A stretch of DNA of 64,000 nt from Microvirga arsenatis (GCF_009910705.1 NZ_JAAAXJ010000006.1:62001-126000), one strand, 5' to 3'; positions 18,406-27,058 are shown, counted from the first letter of the stretch. Notes: generated by a model not told the origin, from the sequence alone. Made by a program: numbers and translations.

Positions 18406-18804
18406 ATGAAGCAGCGCGTTCGCAAGATCGACCGGATCCTGAAGGTGCAGAAGCACCTGCAGAAGGAGGCCGAACTGAAGCTGTCCAAGCTCGAGCGCGA
18501 GGCCATGGAGCTCAAGGCCGCGCAGGAGGCGATCATCGAGACGATGAACGATCACGAGACGCTTCACGGCCTGTTCGTGGATGTCGCCTCCCGGCGGTTG
18601 CAGGCGCTGGCGGCTCAGGAGACCCGCGTCGAGACGGCGAAGACCGCGCAGAGGGCCGTTGCGCTCGACCGCGGCATGCAGGCAAAGCGCACGGAGAAGA
18701 TGCTGTCGGGTCTGAAGGATCAGCAGCGGCGCGACGACGAGAAGAAGAGCCTCGCCTCGATCCTGGAAGCGATGGCGAGGGGCAAGAGCGCAAGCTTCCC
18801 GTAA
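18406..18804 (+). CDS. FliJ-like coiled-coil protein
   Basis: 132 aa, almost entirely alpha-helical coiled coil (HLQKEAELKLSKLEREAMEL; AAQEAIIETMNDHETLH; RTEKMLSGLKDQQRRDDEKK). It has no signal or membrane segment. Length and character match FliJ, the stalk-like export protein that couples FliI to FlhA, and the position directly after fliR supports this. FliJ sequences are too divergent to be sure by eye. Four bases separate it from fliR. Confidence 0.65.
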   Translation: MKQRVRKIDRILKVQKHLQKEAELKLSKLEREAMELKAAQEAIIETMNDHETLHGLFVDVASRRLQALAAQETRVETAKTAQRAVALDRGMQAKRTEKMLSGLKDQQRRDDEKKSLASILEAMARGKSASFP

Positions 18805-18844
18805 GCTAGACGCGGTAAACCTTTCTTCATCATCTCCTTGAGCC

Positions 18845-19363
18845 ATGGGAATCGAGATGGCGATCAGCCTTCCCTCAGATATCGTCCAGGATGTCGCCCG
18901 CGCGGCGGACCCTGCCCGCTACCAGGCGGCGACGCAGAAGCTCCTGGACGGCGCCGCGCCGGCTGACGGCGCAAGCTTCGAGGATGCCATCAAGTCGGTA
19001 GCCGGGCGTCCGCTCATGGCGGGAAGCGACGTCTATACGCTCCGGAACGCCCTGCGCAACGATGCCGAGTCGACCGCCGCGCAGAAGACGAAGCAGGCGC
19101 ACCAGGAATTCGAGGCCTATATCCTGCAGACCTTCGTCGAATCCATGCTCCCGAAGGAAGCGGAGAGCACCTACGGAAAAGGAACTGCGGGCTCCATTTG
19201 GAAATCCATGCTGGCCGAGCAGATCGGCGCGCAGATTTCGAGGGCAGGCGGGATCGGAATTGCGAAGAGTCTCTTAGGCGCGAACCGGCCGGATCCTCAG
19301 GGCAGCGGCGCGCCTTCGCCCATGGGACCCAATCCTGTCGCCCGCATGCCGAACAAGGCCTGA
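18845..19363 (+). CDS. FlgJ-like rod-binding protein
   Basis: 172 aa. The C-terminal half carries the rod-binding (FlgJ N-terminal) domain: EFEAYILQTFVESMLPKEAE, then SIWKSMLAEQIGAQISRAGG and GIGIAKSLLG. There is no muramidase domain, as is usual in alphaproteobacteria, where the separate transglycosylase at 1384-2046 can supply that activity. The start could be the ATG at 18845 or at 18857. The protein would cap or scaffold the growing rod. Confidence 0.78.
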   Translation: MGIEMAISLPSDIVQDVARAADPARYQAATQKLLDGAAPADGASFEDAIKSVAGRPLMAGSDVYTLRNALRNDAESTAAQKTKQAHQEFEAYILQTFVESMLPKEAESTYGKGTAGSIWKSMLAEQIGAQISRAGGIGIAKSLLGANRPDPQGSGAPSPMGPNPVARMPNKA

Positions 19364-19403
19364 CCGCAAAGCTGAACATACGCCGTGAAGAAGGATCTGT
19401 AAG

Positions 19404-19748
19404 ATGTTGATGAATTCGCTGGACCGTCTCGAGGAGACGCTGGACATGGAGACATCGGCGCTCATGGCCCGCGATCTCTCAAATCTCGACGACTTCAACC
19501 GCCGCAAGAGCCAGTGCCTCCTCGAGATCAGCCGGATCGTCAGAACGGCCGACATCGCTACCCTGGATCCTAAGTCCACCCAGCGCCTTCAGGGGCTCAA
19601 GGAGAAGATCGAGCAGAACCAGGACATCCTGCGCCGGCACATGCTGGCGGTGCAGGAGGTGGCGACGATCATCTCCACCGCGATCCAGAACGCGGAATCC
19701 GACAGCACCTATTCCGCCCATATCAACAAGGCGGGCTACGGCGGATGA
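19404..19748 (+). CDS. FlgN-like flagellar export chaperone
   Basis: 114 aa, mostly helical, with a coiled-coil segment (RLQGLKEKIEQNQDILRRHM) and a C-terminal helix (LAVQEVATIISTAIQNAESD) ending in TYSAHI, which looks like the FlgN C-terminal region that binds FlgK and FlgL. FlgN chaperones the junction proteins to the export gate. No membrane segment. It overlaps the next gene by four bases. Assignment rests on size, pattern and context. Confidence 0.65.
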   Translation: MLMNSLDRLEETLDMETSALMARDLSNLDDFNRRKSQCLLEISRIVRTADIATLDPKSTQRLQGLKEKIEQNQDILRRHMLAVQEVATIISTAIQNAESDSTYSAHINKAGYGG

Positions 19749-20194
19749 TCAAGAACGTCATCGCGGGGTTCTGGGTCTGCGCCGTCACGCTGGGGTCCTG
19801 CTATGCGGCGATCACCTGGACGGTGGGCAAGCCCCAGACCGAGGACAAGGGAACCTATGAAGGGCTGCAGTACAAGAAGCTGCCGCCCGTCAACATCCCG
19901 ATCATCGCGGAAAACGCCGTGCAGGGCTACGTGATCGCCAATCTGGTCTTCACGGCGGATGCGAAGACCCTGCGCGAGATCTCGGTTCCTCCCGAAGCCT
20001 TCATCCAGGACGAGGTCTTTCGCCACGTCTATGCCGACGACACGCTCGATTTCAGGAAGCTGTCCCGGTACAACGTGAACGGGATGATCGGCAGCGTGCG
20101 CGAAAAGGTCAACAAGCGATTGGGCGCCGAAATCGTCAAAGAAATACTGATCGAGAATTTCAACTTCGTCGACAAGTCCGCTGTTCGCTCCTGA
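19745..20194 (+). CDS. FliL-like single-pass inner-membrane protein
   Basis: 149 aa. One N-terminal membrane helix (VIAGFWVCAVTLGSCYAAI) anchors a periplasmic domain of about 125 residues. The C-terminal pattern, MIGSVREKVNKRLGAEIVKE then ILIENFNFV, resembles the end of FliL (paired helix and final beta strand), as does the overall topology. FliL surrounds the stator and stabilises torque. The length is close to FliL but the middle is divergent; I keep the name FliL-like. Coupled to the FlgN-like gene. Confidence 0.5.
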   Translation: MIKNVIAGFWVCAVTLGSCYAAITWTVGKPQTEDKGTYEGLQYKKLPPVNIPIIAENAVQGYVIANLVFTADAKTLREISVPPEAFIQDEVFRHVYADDTLDFRKLSRYNVNGMIGSVREKVNKRLGAEIVKEILIENFNFVDKSAVRS

Positions 20195-20225
20195 CTCCGG
20201 CAGCGGGTCTAACCAGGAACTTTTT

Positions 20226-20609
20226 ATGAACCATTGCCTGATCGTTGATGACTCCCGGGTCATTCGCAAGGTGTCCCGCCAGATCGTCGAGAGCCTCTCC
20301 TTCCGGGTCTCGGAGGCCGAGAACGGGGAGGTCGGGCTCCTCGCCTGCCAGGCGGAGATGCCCGACCTGATCCTTCTGGATTGGAACATGCCCGTGATGG
20401 ACGGCTACACCTTCCTCACGCGCCTGCGGGCAACGCCGGAGGGGCAGCATCCGGTCGTGGTGTTCTGCACCACCGAGAACGATGTGCAGTACATCACCCG
20501 GGCCCTCAATGCCGGAGCGAACGAATACATCATGAAGCCTTTTGACAAGGGCATTCTCGCAGCAAAGCTCGAAGGATTGGGCCTGCTGACGGCGCCAACC
20601 GCAGGATAG
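20226..20609 (+). CDS. cheY: CheY-type single-domain response regulator
   Basis: 127 aa, one receiver domain. The acidic pair is in LIVDDSRVIRK, the phospho-acceptor Asp in LILLDWNMPVMDGY, the switch Thr in FCTTEND and the Lys in YIMKPFDKG. CheY-P binds FliM to change rotation. It lies four bases before cheB, and the three genes cheY-cheB-cheR form a unit behind the flagellar run; cheA and cheW are elsewhere. Confidence 0.85.
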   Translation: MNHCLIVDDSRVIRKVSRQIVESLSFRVSEAENGEVGLLACQAEMPDLILLDWNMPVMDGYTFLTRLRATPEGQHPVVVFCTTENDVQYITRALNAGANEYIMKPFDKGILAAKLEGLGLLTAPTAG

Positions 20610-20613
20610 AGCC

Positions 20614-21729
20614 ATGTCCCTTCCCCTCTCCAGTCAGGCCGGGCCTGCGCAGGCTGTCCCCACCCGCATCATGATCGTCGACGACAGCGCGGTCATCCGC
20701 GGCATGATCGGCCGGTGGCTCGCGGAGGCCGGCGGCTTCGAGGTGGTCGCAACCGCCTCCAACGGACGCATGGCCGTGGACGCGGCCGGCCGCGCCAAGC
20801 CCGAGATCATCCTCCTCGACATCGAGATGCCCGAGGTCGACGGGCTCGCGGCCCTGCCCATGATCCTCAAGGCGCATCCGGCGAGCAAGGTCATCGTCAT
20901 CTCGACCCTCACCCAGCGCAATGCCGAGATCTCGCTGAAGTGCCTTTCCCTCGGCGCCGTCGACTACCTGGCGAAGCCCGAGTCCGCGCGCGTTGCCGGA
21001 GGAGCCACGGATTTCAAGCGCGAGCTGATCGAGAAGCTGCGCGCCCTCGGACACGCGAGGAGCCGCATCGCGCGGCCCCCGGTTGCGGCGCCTGCGCCGC
21101 TGCCCGCATCCGCCGTCGCGCCGGCTGCGCGGCCGGTCTCGGCAAAGCCGCAATGCCTCCTCATCGGCTCCTCGACCGGAGGGCCGCGGGCGGTCGAGCG
21201 GGTTCTCCTGGACATGAAGCCCATCCTGCCGAGAATCCCGGTGCTGATCGTCCAGCACATGCCGGCGATGTTCACCGCCGTCTTCGCGTCCCATCTGGAG
21301 GCCCTGCTCCGAATCCCCGCGAGGGAGGCCAAGGATGGGGAGATCGTCGCGCCGGGGCAGATCCTGGTGGCACCGGGCGGGCGGCACATGGGCGTGACGT
21401 CGTCCGGCGGCAAGGCGGTCATCCGGCTCAACGACGGGCCGCTCGAGAACTTCTGCCGCCCCGCCGTGGACGTGCTCTTCCGGGAAGCGGCCGCCGTGTT
21501 CGGCGCCTCGGCCCTGGCAACGGTGCTGACCGGCATGGGATCCGACGGTACGCAGGGCGCCCGCCATCTCGTCGCCGAGGGAGCGACCGTCATCGTCCAG
21601 GACGAGGCGACGAGCATCGTCTGGGGCATGCCGGGCAGCATCGCGAAGGCGGGGCTAGCCCATGAAGTGCTGCCCCTGGAGGCGATCGGCCCATCGCTCA
21701 AGAGCATCTTTTCAGGACTGACGAAATGA
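20614..21729 (+). CDS. cheB: Chemotaxis protein-glutamate methylesterase CheB
   Basis: 371 aa. An N-terminal receiver (residues about 10-130; MIVDDSAVIRG, IILLDIEMPEVDGL, YLAKPES) is joined by an Ala/Pro-rich linker to the methylesterase domain (about 180-371). Catalytic Ser is in IGSSTGGPRA, His in IVQHMP and Asp in GMGSDGTQGA. CheB removes methyl groups from chemoreceptors for adaptation. It overlaps cheR by four bases. Confidence 0.95.
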   Translation: MSLPLSSQAGPAQAVPTRIMIVDDSAVIRGMIGRWLAEAGGFEVVATASNGRMAVDAAGRAKPEIILLDIEMPEVDGLAALPMILKAHPASKVIVISTLTQRNAEISLKCLSLGAVDYLAKPESARVAGGATDFKRELIEKLRALGHARSRIARPPVAAPAPLPASAVAPAARPVSAKPQCLLIGSSTGGPRAVERVLLDMKPILPRIPVLIVQHMPAMFTAVFASHLEALLRIPAREAKDGEIVAPGQILVAPGGRHMGVTSSGGKAVIRLNDGPLENFCRPAVDVLFREAAAVFGASALATVLTGMGSDGTQGARHLVAEGATVIVQDEATSIVWGMPGSIAKAGLAHEVLPLEAIGPSLKSIFSGLTK

Positions 21730-22577
21730 CCGAGGCGGAATTCGAAGCATTGCGAGCCTTTCTGAAAGCTCGCTCGGGCCTGTCGCTGTCCGCGGACAAG
21801 CGGTATCTCGTGGAGAGCCGACTCGGCTCGGTCTGCTCCCGGTTCAAGATCGAGAGCCTGTCGCATCTGGTGCGCGAGATCAGGAGCGGACGCTCGTCCG
21901 CCCTCGAGAAGGCGACGGTGGAGGCCATGACCACCAACGAGACCTTCTTCTTCCGCGACAAGGCGCCGTTCGACCTGTTCCAGGACGTGCTGCTGCCGAA
22001 GTACCTGAAGGAACGTGCGGCGAGCCGCAGGCTGAGGATCTGGTGCGCGGCCGCCTCGACAGGGCAGGAGCCTTACTCCCTCGCCATGCTCCTGAAGGAA
22101 GCCGCTGCCCGCATGGCGGGATGGCAGGTGGAGATCATCGCGTCCGACATCTCGACCGAGGTTCTGGAGAAGGCGAAGGCCGGGTTCTACAACCAGTTCG
22201 AGGTCCAGCGCGGCCTGCCGGCCCGCCTGCTCGTCAAGTACTTCGCCCAGGTCGGGGACCAGTGGCAGATCTCCCCCGAGATCCGGTCCATGGTCGACTT
22301 CCGGTACCTGAACCTGATCGAGGATTTCAGCCGCCTGGGAACCTTCGACATCGTCTATTGCCGCAACGTGCTGATCTATTTCGATGCGGCGCTCAAGGCT
22401 GATGTGCTGCGCAGGATCGCGAACACGATGGCGCCGGACGGCTCCCTTCTGCTCGGCGCCTCCGAGACCATCCTCGGCGTGACCGATGCCCTGACGCTCG
22501 ATGCGGCCCATCGCGGCCTCTATACGAAGACGTCCGGGGCCGGCGCGCCGCGCATGCTTGCATCGGCCGTGCGGTAG
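21726..22577 (+). CDS. cheR: Chemotaxis methyltransferase CheR
   Basis: 283 aa. It methylates receptor glutamates using SAM. The N-terminal helical domain holds KATVEAMTTNETFFFRD; the SAM-binding motif is RIWCAAASTGQEPYSLAML, and the later DIVYCRNVLIYFD is the CheR signature. The length is normal and there is no TPR extension. Coupled to cheB. Confidence 0.95.
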   Translation: MTEAEFEALRAFLKARSGLSLSADKRYLVESRLGSVCSRFKIESLSHLVREIRSGRSSALEKATVEAMTTNETFFFRDKAPFDLFQDVLLPKYLKERAASRRLRIWCAAASTGQEPYSLAMLLKEAAARMAGWQVEIIASDISTEVLEKAKAGFYNQFEVQRGLPARLLVKYFAQVGDQWQISPEIRSMVDFRYLNLIEDFSRLGTFDIVYCRNVLIYFDAALKADVLRRIANTMAPDGSLLLGASETILGVTDALTLDAAHRGLYTKTSGAGAPRMLASAVR

Positions 22578-22972
22578 GGCTTGAGCCTTGCCGCCGGTCT
22601 TCAGCCGAGAGCAGATCAAAGATCTCGACTGGCTTTTACTTGAGGCGGCAAGATGATCGTCTTGGTTAAAAAAGAGTTAACAAAGAAAAACGCACGAAGC
22701 CTGTTCTTAGCGCTTGACGCAAGGCAAGGCCCTCGGTAGAAAAGAAGCATAAGCGCCGGGATGGAACGAACCGCTCCCTTCAGGTGCCTTGTTAAGCACT
22801 ATGGTACGCCTTCTTTCGAAGGCAAGGCATGATGCCGATCCATTTTGCCGGTATGAGCCCGGATGTCATGTGAGCAGCGGATCGAGGTTCTTCTCGAGGC
22901 ATGATGCCAGTCCGCTGGGTCGGTTAGAGTCCGACATTTCCTTAAAAAACTCACCATTCAAGGAAAAAGCAC
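22578..22972 (+). promoter_or_regulatory. Flagellin promoter and long structured 5' leader
   Basis: A 395-base gene-free stretch between cheR and flagellin. A sigma-70-like promoter is present: TTGACG at 22714-22719 and TAGAAA at 22737-22742 with 17 bases between. This predicts a leader of about 220 bases. The leader holds two similar modules, each a small hairpin followed by the palindrome GGCATGATGCC (22826-22836 and 22898-22908). The hairpins are GCCTTC-TTTC-GAAGGC just before the first copy and TCGAG-GTTCTT-CTCGA just before the second. An AAGGA box precedes the start codon at 22973. FlbT, encoded at 14391, acts on such leaders in relatives. Confidence 0.55.
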
Positions 22973-24115
22973 ATGTCTTCGATCAACACGAACCTCTCCG
23001 CCATGACCGCCCTGCAGTCGCTGAAGGCGACGCAGACTGCCATGAACAAGAACCAGAACCAGATCTCCACGGGTCTGCGCGTCGGAGAGGCTTCCCACAA
23101 CGCCTCCTACTGGTCGATCGCCACGAAGATGAAGTCGGACAACGGTGCGCTGAGCGCCGTGAAGGACTCGATCAAGCAGTCGAAGGCGATGATCGACACC
23201 TATACTTCGGCGATCGACAAGAGCCTGAAGTATCTCGACACCATGAAGAGCAAGCTGACGGCCGGCTCCAACCCTGGCGCTGACCTCAACGCCATCCAGC
23301 TCGAGCTGAAGGCCAGCATCGAAGGCCTCAAGAGCGCAGCCGGCTCCGCCGTCTTCAACGGCCAGAACTGGCTCGAGGGCACCCCTGCCAACGTGAAGCT
23401 CGTCACCTCGTTCGAGGGCTCCGGCGCCACGGCGGCGGTCAACACCCTCAACATCGACACCACGGCCGTCAACCTCTTCACGGATGCTGCGGCTGGTACG
23501 GGCGGCAAGCTCGGCGCCGTGGCCGGCATCAACATCGCCGGAACCGCCGCTCGCTTGGACTTCACCTTCGTTGACGGCAACCCTGCCAGCACCGAGACGA
23601 TCACGTTCACCCTCGGCGGTGCGGCGGCGACCTTCACGGTTGGCACGGAAACCACCGTCGCCCAGGTTGCGGACAGCATCAACAAGGACGCCACCCTCCG
23701 TGAGCTCGTGCAGGCCACCGTCACCGACACCGGCACGCTGCGCCTGACCTCGAAGATCGCCGGCCAGAACTTCTCCGCTCAGGCCACGACCATCGGCGGC
23801 ACGGTTACTGCGACCGCCTCCTCCGGCGCCGGCATGACCGTCGCGGCTGCCCTGCAGGCCGTCGACACCGCCATCAACGACCTCCGCGCGGGTTCGGCGA
23901 TGCTCGGTGCCAACAAGGCCCTGCTCGAGACCCAGGAAGAGTTCATCGGCGTGCTCTCCGACTCGCTGACCGCCGGCGTGAGCGCCTTCATCGATGCCGA
24001 CATGAACGAGGCGTCGACCCGCAACCAGGCTCTGCAGACCCAGCAGCAGCTCGGCGTGCAGGCTCTCTCGATGGCGAACCAGAACAGCCAGATGATCCTC
24101 AAGCTCTTCCAGTAA
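22973..24115 (+). CDS. Flagellin
   Basis: 380 aa. The main filament subunit. The N-terminal D0/D1 helices (LQSLKATQTAMNKNQNQIST; SYWSIATKMKSDNGALSAV) and the C-terminal helices (NEASTRNQALQTQQQLGVQA, ending MILKLFQ) are conserved. The central domain is Thr/Ala-rich and variable. It is the only flagellin gene in the window. An intrinsic terminator follows at 24141-24170. Expression is likely set by the promoter and leader upstream and by FlaF/FlbT. Confidence 0.95.
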   Translation: MSSINTNLSAMTALQSLKATQTAMNKNQNQISTGLRVGEASHNASYWSIATKMKSDNGALSAVKDSIKQSKAMIDTYTSAIDKSLKYLDTMKSKLTAGSNPGADLNAIQLELKASIEGLKSAAGSAVFNGQNWLEGTPANVKLVTSFEGSGATAAVNTLNIDTTAVNLFTDAAAGTGGKLGAVAGINIAGTAARLDFTFVDGNPASTETITFTLGGAAATFTVGTETTVAQVADSINKDATLRELVQATVTDTGTLRLTSKIAGQNFSAQATTIGGTVTATASSGAGMTVAAALQAVDTAINDLRAGSAMLGANKALLETQEEFIGVLSDSLTAGVSAFIDADMNEASTRNQALQTQQQLGVQALSMANQNSQMILKLFQ

Positions 24116-24140
24116 GAGCCGGAGTTTCACTCGAAAGGGA

Positions 24141-24170
24141 GCCTCGCCTTGCAAAGGGCGGGGCTTCTTT
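24141..24170 (+). terminator. Intrinsic terminator of the flagellin gene
   Basis: A ten-base stem with two G-U pairs (GCCTCGCCTT at 24141-24150 against AGGGCGGGGC at 24155-24164, loop GCAA) is followed by TTCTTT. It lies 25 bases after the flagellin stop. Confidence 0.8.
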
Positions 24171-24189
24171 CGTTGGAGAGGGTCTCCCA

Positions 24190-24771
24190 GTGCTGACGAA
24201 GTCAATGTTCGGCGGCGGCCGCGCAGGAATGGCAAGGCTCGGTCTTGCCGCGCTCGCCGCCTTCCTGGCCTGCCGCAGCGATGCCCATGCGATCGCCACC
24301 TGGTTCGGAGCCTGGGACTACGTGCTGCAGCACGATTCCGATGCGCAGCCTCAAGCGGCCTTTGCCCGCCTGCAGGGGGAGGACGGAGCGCTGCTCTGGC
24401 TGACCTGCCAGAGGCAGGTCCTGGCCGAGGACCAGCCGCCCGTTGCCTTCATCACGGCGGCGGTGCGCCAGAGGCAGTATCTCGGGCGCAGCGGTCCTCG
24501 GGGGCGCAGCACGGTCTACTGGTTCGACGGCGGCACGCCGGAGGTAGGGCACTGGATCTACCGCGACCGGCACGTCCAGATCCCCGACCGCAAGGAGGTC
24601 GATGCCTTCGTCGACAAGCTGGCCGGGGCGCGCAGCCTGACCGTCGAGCTGTCGAACTATCGCTACGAGACGACGACGTTCGAATTCCGGCTCAACGCGG
24701 CCGACACGAGGAACCTGGCCGAAAGGTTCAGGAAGGATTGCGATTCTATCTTCGGCGGGCGGCGAGGGTGA
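24190..24771 (+). CDS. Secreted protein of unknown function, downstream of flagellin
   Basis: 193 aa from the GTG at 24190, preceded by GGAGAGGG. An N-terminal signal (LGLAALAAFLACRSDAHA, cleavage after AHA) sends it to the periplasm. The mature part starts ATWFGAWDYV and looks beta-rich. The end, DAFVDKLAGARSLTVELSNY to RFRKDC, follows the pattern of secreted VasI/IalB-like proteins with a two-Cys arrangement (LTCQRQ and KDCDS). I cannot name the family. Alternative starts are the ATGs at 24205 and 24229. Confidence 0.6.
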   Translation: MLTKSMFGGGRAGMARLGLAALAAFLACRSDAHAIATWFGAWDYVLQHDSDAQPQAAFARLQGEDGALLWLTCQRQVLAEDQPPVAFITAAVRQRQYLGRSGPRGRSTVYWFDGGTPEVGHWIYRDRHVQIPDRKEVDAFVDKLAGARSLTVELSNYRYETTTFEFRLNAADTRNLAERFRKDCDSIFGGRRG

Positions 24772-24828
24772 AGCCTCTCGCCGTGCTCCGCCGAAGGTCC
24801 TGATGCCGAACATCGGAAACGCTGCACC

Positions 24829-25614
24829 ATGATCAGTACATCGTCGCGCTACCAAATCCTCACGACCAATCTTGCGCGTGCGAAGACGCAGATCGAGAAG
24901 GATCCGGCGATCAAGCGCGAGATCGACTACTACCGGGCCAACATCAAGTCGATCAAGACCATCGACCAGTTCATCAAGAACGACCGGATCTTCAAGTTCG
25001 CCATGAAGGCCTATGGCCTGGAGGAGCTCTCCTACGGCAAGGGGCTGATGAAGAAGCTTCTCCAGGAGGGCGTGAAGAACCCCCTGAGCATGGCGAACAA
25101 GATGTCGAATCCGCTCTACAAGGAATTCGCCAAGGCGTTCGACTTCGTCGGCAAGGGAGCGGCCGCGACCTCGGCCGAGAGCGCGACCACGCTGGCCGTC
25201 GAGAAATACATCCAGATCACCCTCGAGAAGAAGGAGGGCGAGCAGAATCAGGGCGTTCAGCTCGCCATGTACTTCAAGCGCAAGGCCTCGTCCGTCACCA
25301 CCCCCATGGGCCTTCTGGCGGACAAGGCGCTGCTGAAATTCGTCCAGACCACCTTCGGCATTCCCGAGGCGGCCTCCCGAGCCGATCTGGATCTGCAGGT
25401 GCGCAACCTGGAGAAGCACATCAACGTCAAGGATCTTCAGGATCCCAAGAAGGTGGACAAGCTCATCCAGCGCTTCAATGCCATGTGGGATGCCAAGAAC
25501 GCCGCCACGGCGCTCGCGTCGCCCACATCCATGCTGTTCGATCCCTCCGCACAGCAGGGGATCGGCGTCGATCTGATGATGAGCATCGCGAAGCTCAGGC
25601 TCGGCGGCGTGTAG
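24829..25614 (+). CDS. DUF1217 family flagellar protein
   Basis: 261 aa. The sequence fits DUF1217, found in rhizobial flagellar loci: the start RYQILTTNLARAKTQIEKDP, then IDQFIKNDRIFKFAMKAYGL and VKNPLSMANKMSNPLYKEFA. It is soluble, basic and helical, with no signal. Rhizobial members lie among flagellar genes and are thought to help filament assembly or secretion, but the biochemical role is not known to me. It is the last gene of the rightward flagellar set. Confidence 0.75.
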   Translation: MISTSSRYQILTTNLARAKTQIEKDPAIKREIDYYRANIKSIKTIDQFIKNDRIFKFAMKAYGLEELSYGKGLMKKLLQEGVKNPLSMANKMSNPLYKEFAKAFDFVGKGAAATSAESATTLAVEKYIQITLEKKEGEQNQGVQLAMYFKRKASSVTTPMGLLADKALLKFVQTTFGIPEAASRADLDLQVRNLEKHINVKDLQDPKKVDKLIQRFNAMWDAKNAATALASPTSMLFDPSAQQGIGVDLMMSIAKLRLGGV

Positions 25615-25648
25615 CCGTCGCCCATGCGGCCGGCGGCGGGCGCAGGGC

Positions 25649-26026
25649 TCAGGGAACGATGTCGACGACGATGCGCTCCGAGATCGGCATGGCGTCGGTG
25701 GGAGCGTGCGTGATGAACAGGCCGGTGCAGGTTGTCGTCACCGGCCGCACGGGTGCCCGCTTCCTGTCCACATGGGTCAGGTAGTTGACCGTGTAGTAGG
25801 GCTCGCCTCCCACATAGCGGACCTCCCGCGACTCGAACACGTAGCCGACCCGCGTGGTGTCGATGCGATACACCCGGCGGGGAGGGCCCAGCGCCGCGAT
25901 GCGCGACGAGATCGGCTTGCCGATATGCTCCGTGCATGCGAGGGCCGGGGCTTCATAGGCTGCCGGCACGCATCCGCCAGCCACGAGGGCGCCTGCGACG
26001 GCAGCAAGACCTCTCTTCATGCCCAT
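25649..26026 (-). CDS. Small lipoprotein of unknown function
   Basis: 125 aa from the ATG at 26026, which has GGAGG six bases upstream; a second ATG at 26020 is possible. The signal GLAAVAGALVAGGC has a lipobox (VAGGC). The mature domain has the pattern SRIAALGPPRRVYRIDTTR, then VGYVFESREVRYVGGEPY, and ends with ISERIVVDIVP. It resembles short SmpA/OmlA-like envelope lipoproteins but I do not assign it. Read toward the DUF1217 gene, 34 bases away. Confidence 0.6.
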   Translation of the reverse strand: MGMKRGLAAVAGALVAGGCVPAAYEAPALACTEHIGKPISSRIAALGPPRRVYRIDTTRVGYVFESREVRYVGGEPYYTVNYLTHVDRKRAPVRPVTTTCTGLFITHAPTDAMPISERIVVDIVP

Positions 26027-26380
26027 TCCCGACCTCCGCACTCTGCTTTGCCCATCATAGAAGATGACGGTGCGGAACATGAAACGCTGCCTGCCAACAA
26101 GGTAAAGCAATCGAATGTCCTCAAAGAAGGGCCGCGAGTCTCCTGCTGCTCCCGCATCATCCGCGACGGTCAGGATGCAACGGCGCGCAGCAACGCGGCG
26201 ACGAAACGGGCTTCCTCTCCATTCGAAGAGGATGTCGGCAATACTTCGTTAAGAACTCGCGTTCTGTTGCGTAAATTCAACAGTATTGAGCTGTTCTGAA
26301 ATTGCGCGCGAGATCGCGCTTGCGAATAATTCTTGCTGCTGACAGCCTAGCTGAAAATAAAAGCGGCAAAGGTAAGGGGC
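26027..26380. other. Gene-free divergent spacer, 354 bases
   Basis: It lies between the leftward lipoprotein and the rightward cysteine peptidase, so it should hold both promoters. A small perfect hairpin (AGAAC-TCGC-GTTCT at 26252-26265) is the only structure I see. No confident promoter box or RNA gene was found. Confidence 0.5.
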
Positions 26381-27058
26381 ATGGGCAAGATCGTTTCGGA
26401 GGATGGAAGTAAGCGGCATCGTTTCGGCGGCGCCCGTCTCATGGTTTCGGCCATCGCGCTCGTCGCAGGTCTCTGCGGTTCGGCGGGCGCCGGACCTGCC
26501 ACTGCGGGAGCGCCGTCGCTTCTGCCCGCGCGGGCCGACGCCATCGATACGGCCGGACAGGCGGGCCCCACGCCGGCCTGGATCCAGTTCTGCCAGCAGA
26601 TGCCGGCGGAATGCGCGCACAACCCTTCCGAGAGAGCCGTCATCGCGCTTAACCAGGAGATCTGGAGCCTCATCGTCGAGGTGAACGAGCGCGTGAACAA
26701 GGCGATCCTTCCCGTCACCGATCAAGATCATTGGGGCGTGGCGGATCGGTGGGACTATCCCGATGACGGGCTCGGCGACTGCGAGGACATCCAGCTGCTC
26801 AAGCGCCGGATGCTCACCGATGCCGGACTGCCGCATCGCGCCCTGCGCATGACCGTCGTCATCGACGAGCTCGGGGCAGGCCACGCGGTTCTCATGGCGC
26901 GCACGGACCGGGGCGATTTCATCCTCGACAACAAGCGCAAGGCCGTGCTGCCGTGGCAGGAGACCGGATACCGCTATGTGAAGCGGGAAGGCTCCGACAG
27001 CGCGGCATGGGTCTGGCTCGGCAACCAGGCCGCGCCGATCGTGACGGCGACACGCTGA
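26381..27058 (+). CDS. Transglutaminase-like cysteine peptidase (BTLCP family)
   Basis: 225 aa with an N-terminal signal (LMVSAIALVAGLCGSAGAG). The catalytic region is clear: Cys in GDCEDIQLLKRRML, His in GAGHAVLMARTDRG and Asp in FILDNKRKAVLP. This is the bacterial transglutaminase-like cysteine proteinase family, which includes the periplasmic protease LapG of Pseudomonas and many single-gene rhizobial members with unknown targets. No LapD or adhesin gene is near, so a biofilm role is only possible. It converges with the next gene, and a terminator sits between them. Confidence 0.8.
   Translation: MGKIVSEDGSKRHRFGGARLMVSAIALVAGLCGSAGAGPATAGAPSLLPARADAIDTAGQAGPTPAWIQFCQQMPAECAHNPSERAVIALNQEIWSLIVEVNERVNKAILPVTDQDHWGVADRWDYPDDGLGDCEDIQLLKRRMLTDAGLPHRALRMTVVIDELGAGHAVLMARTDRGDFILDNKRKAVLPWQETGYRYVKREGSDSAAWVWLGNQAAPIVTATR

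Noticed and set aside
20964..22619. 551-codon minus-strand frame over cheB and cheR
   Set aside because: Antisense to two well-supported chemotaxis genes; no recognisable domain.
22789..23283. 164-codon plus-strand frame across the flagellin start
   Set aside because: Out of frame with flagellin; it would replace the leader and has no motif.
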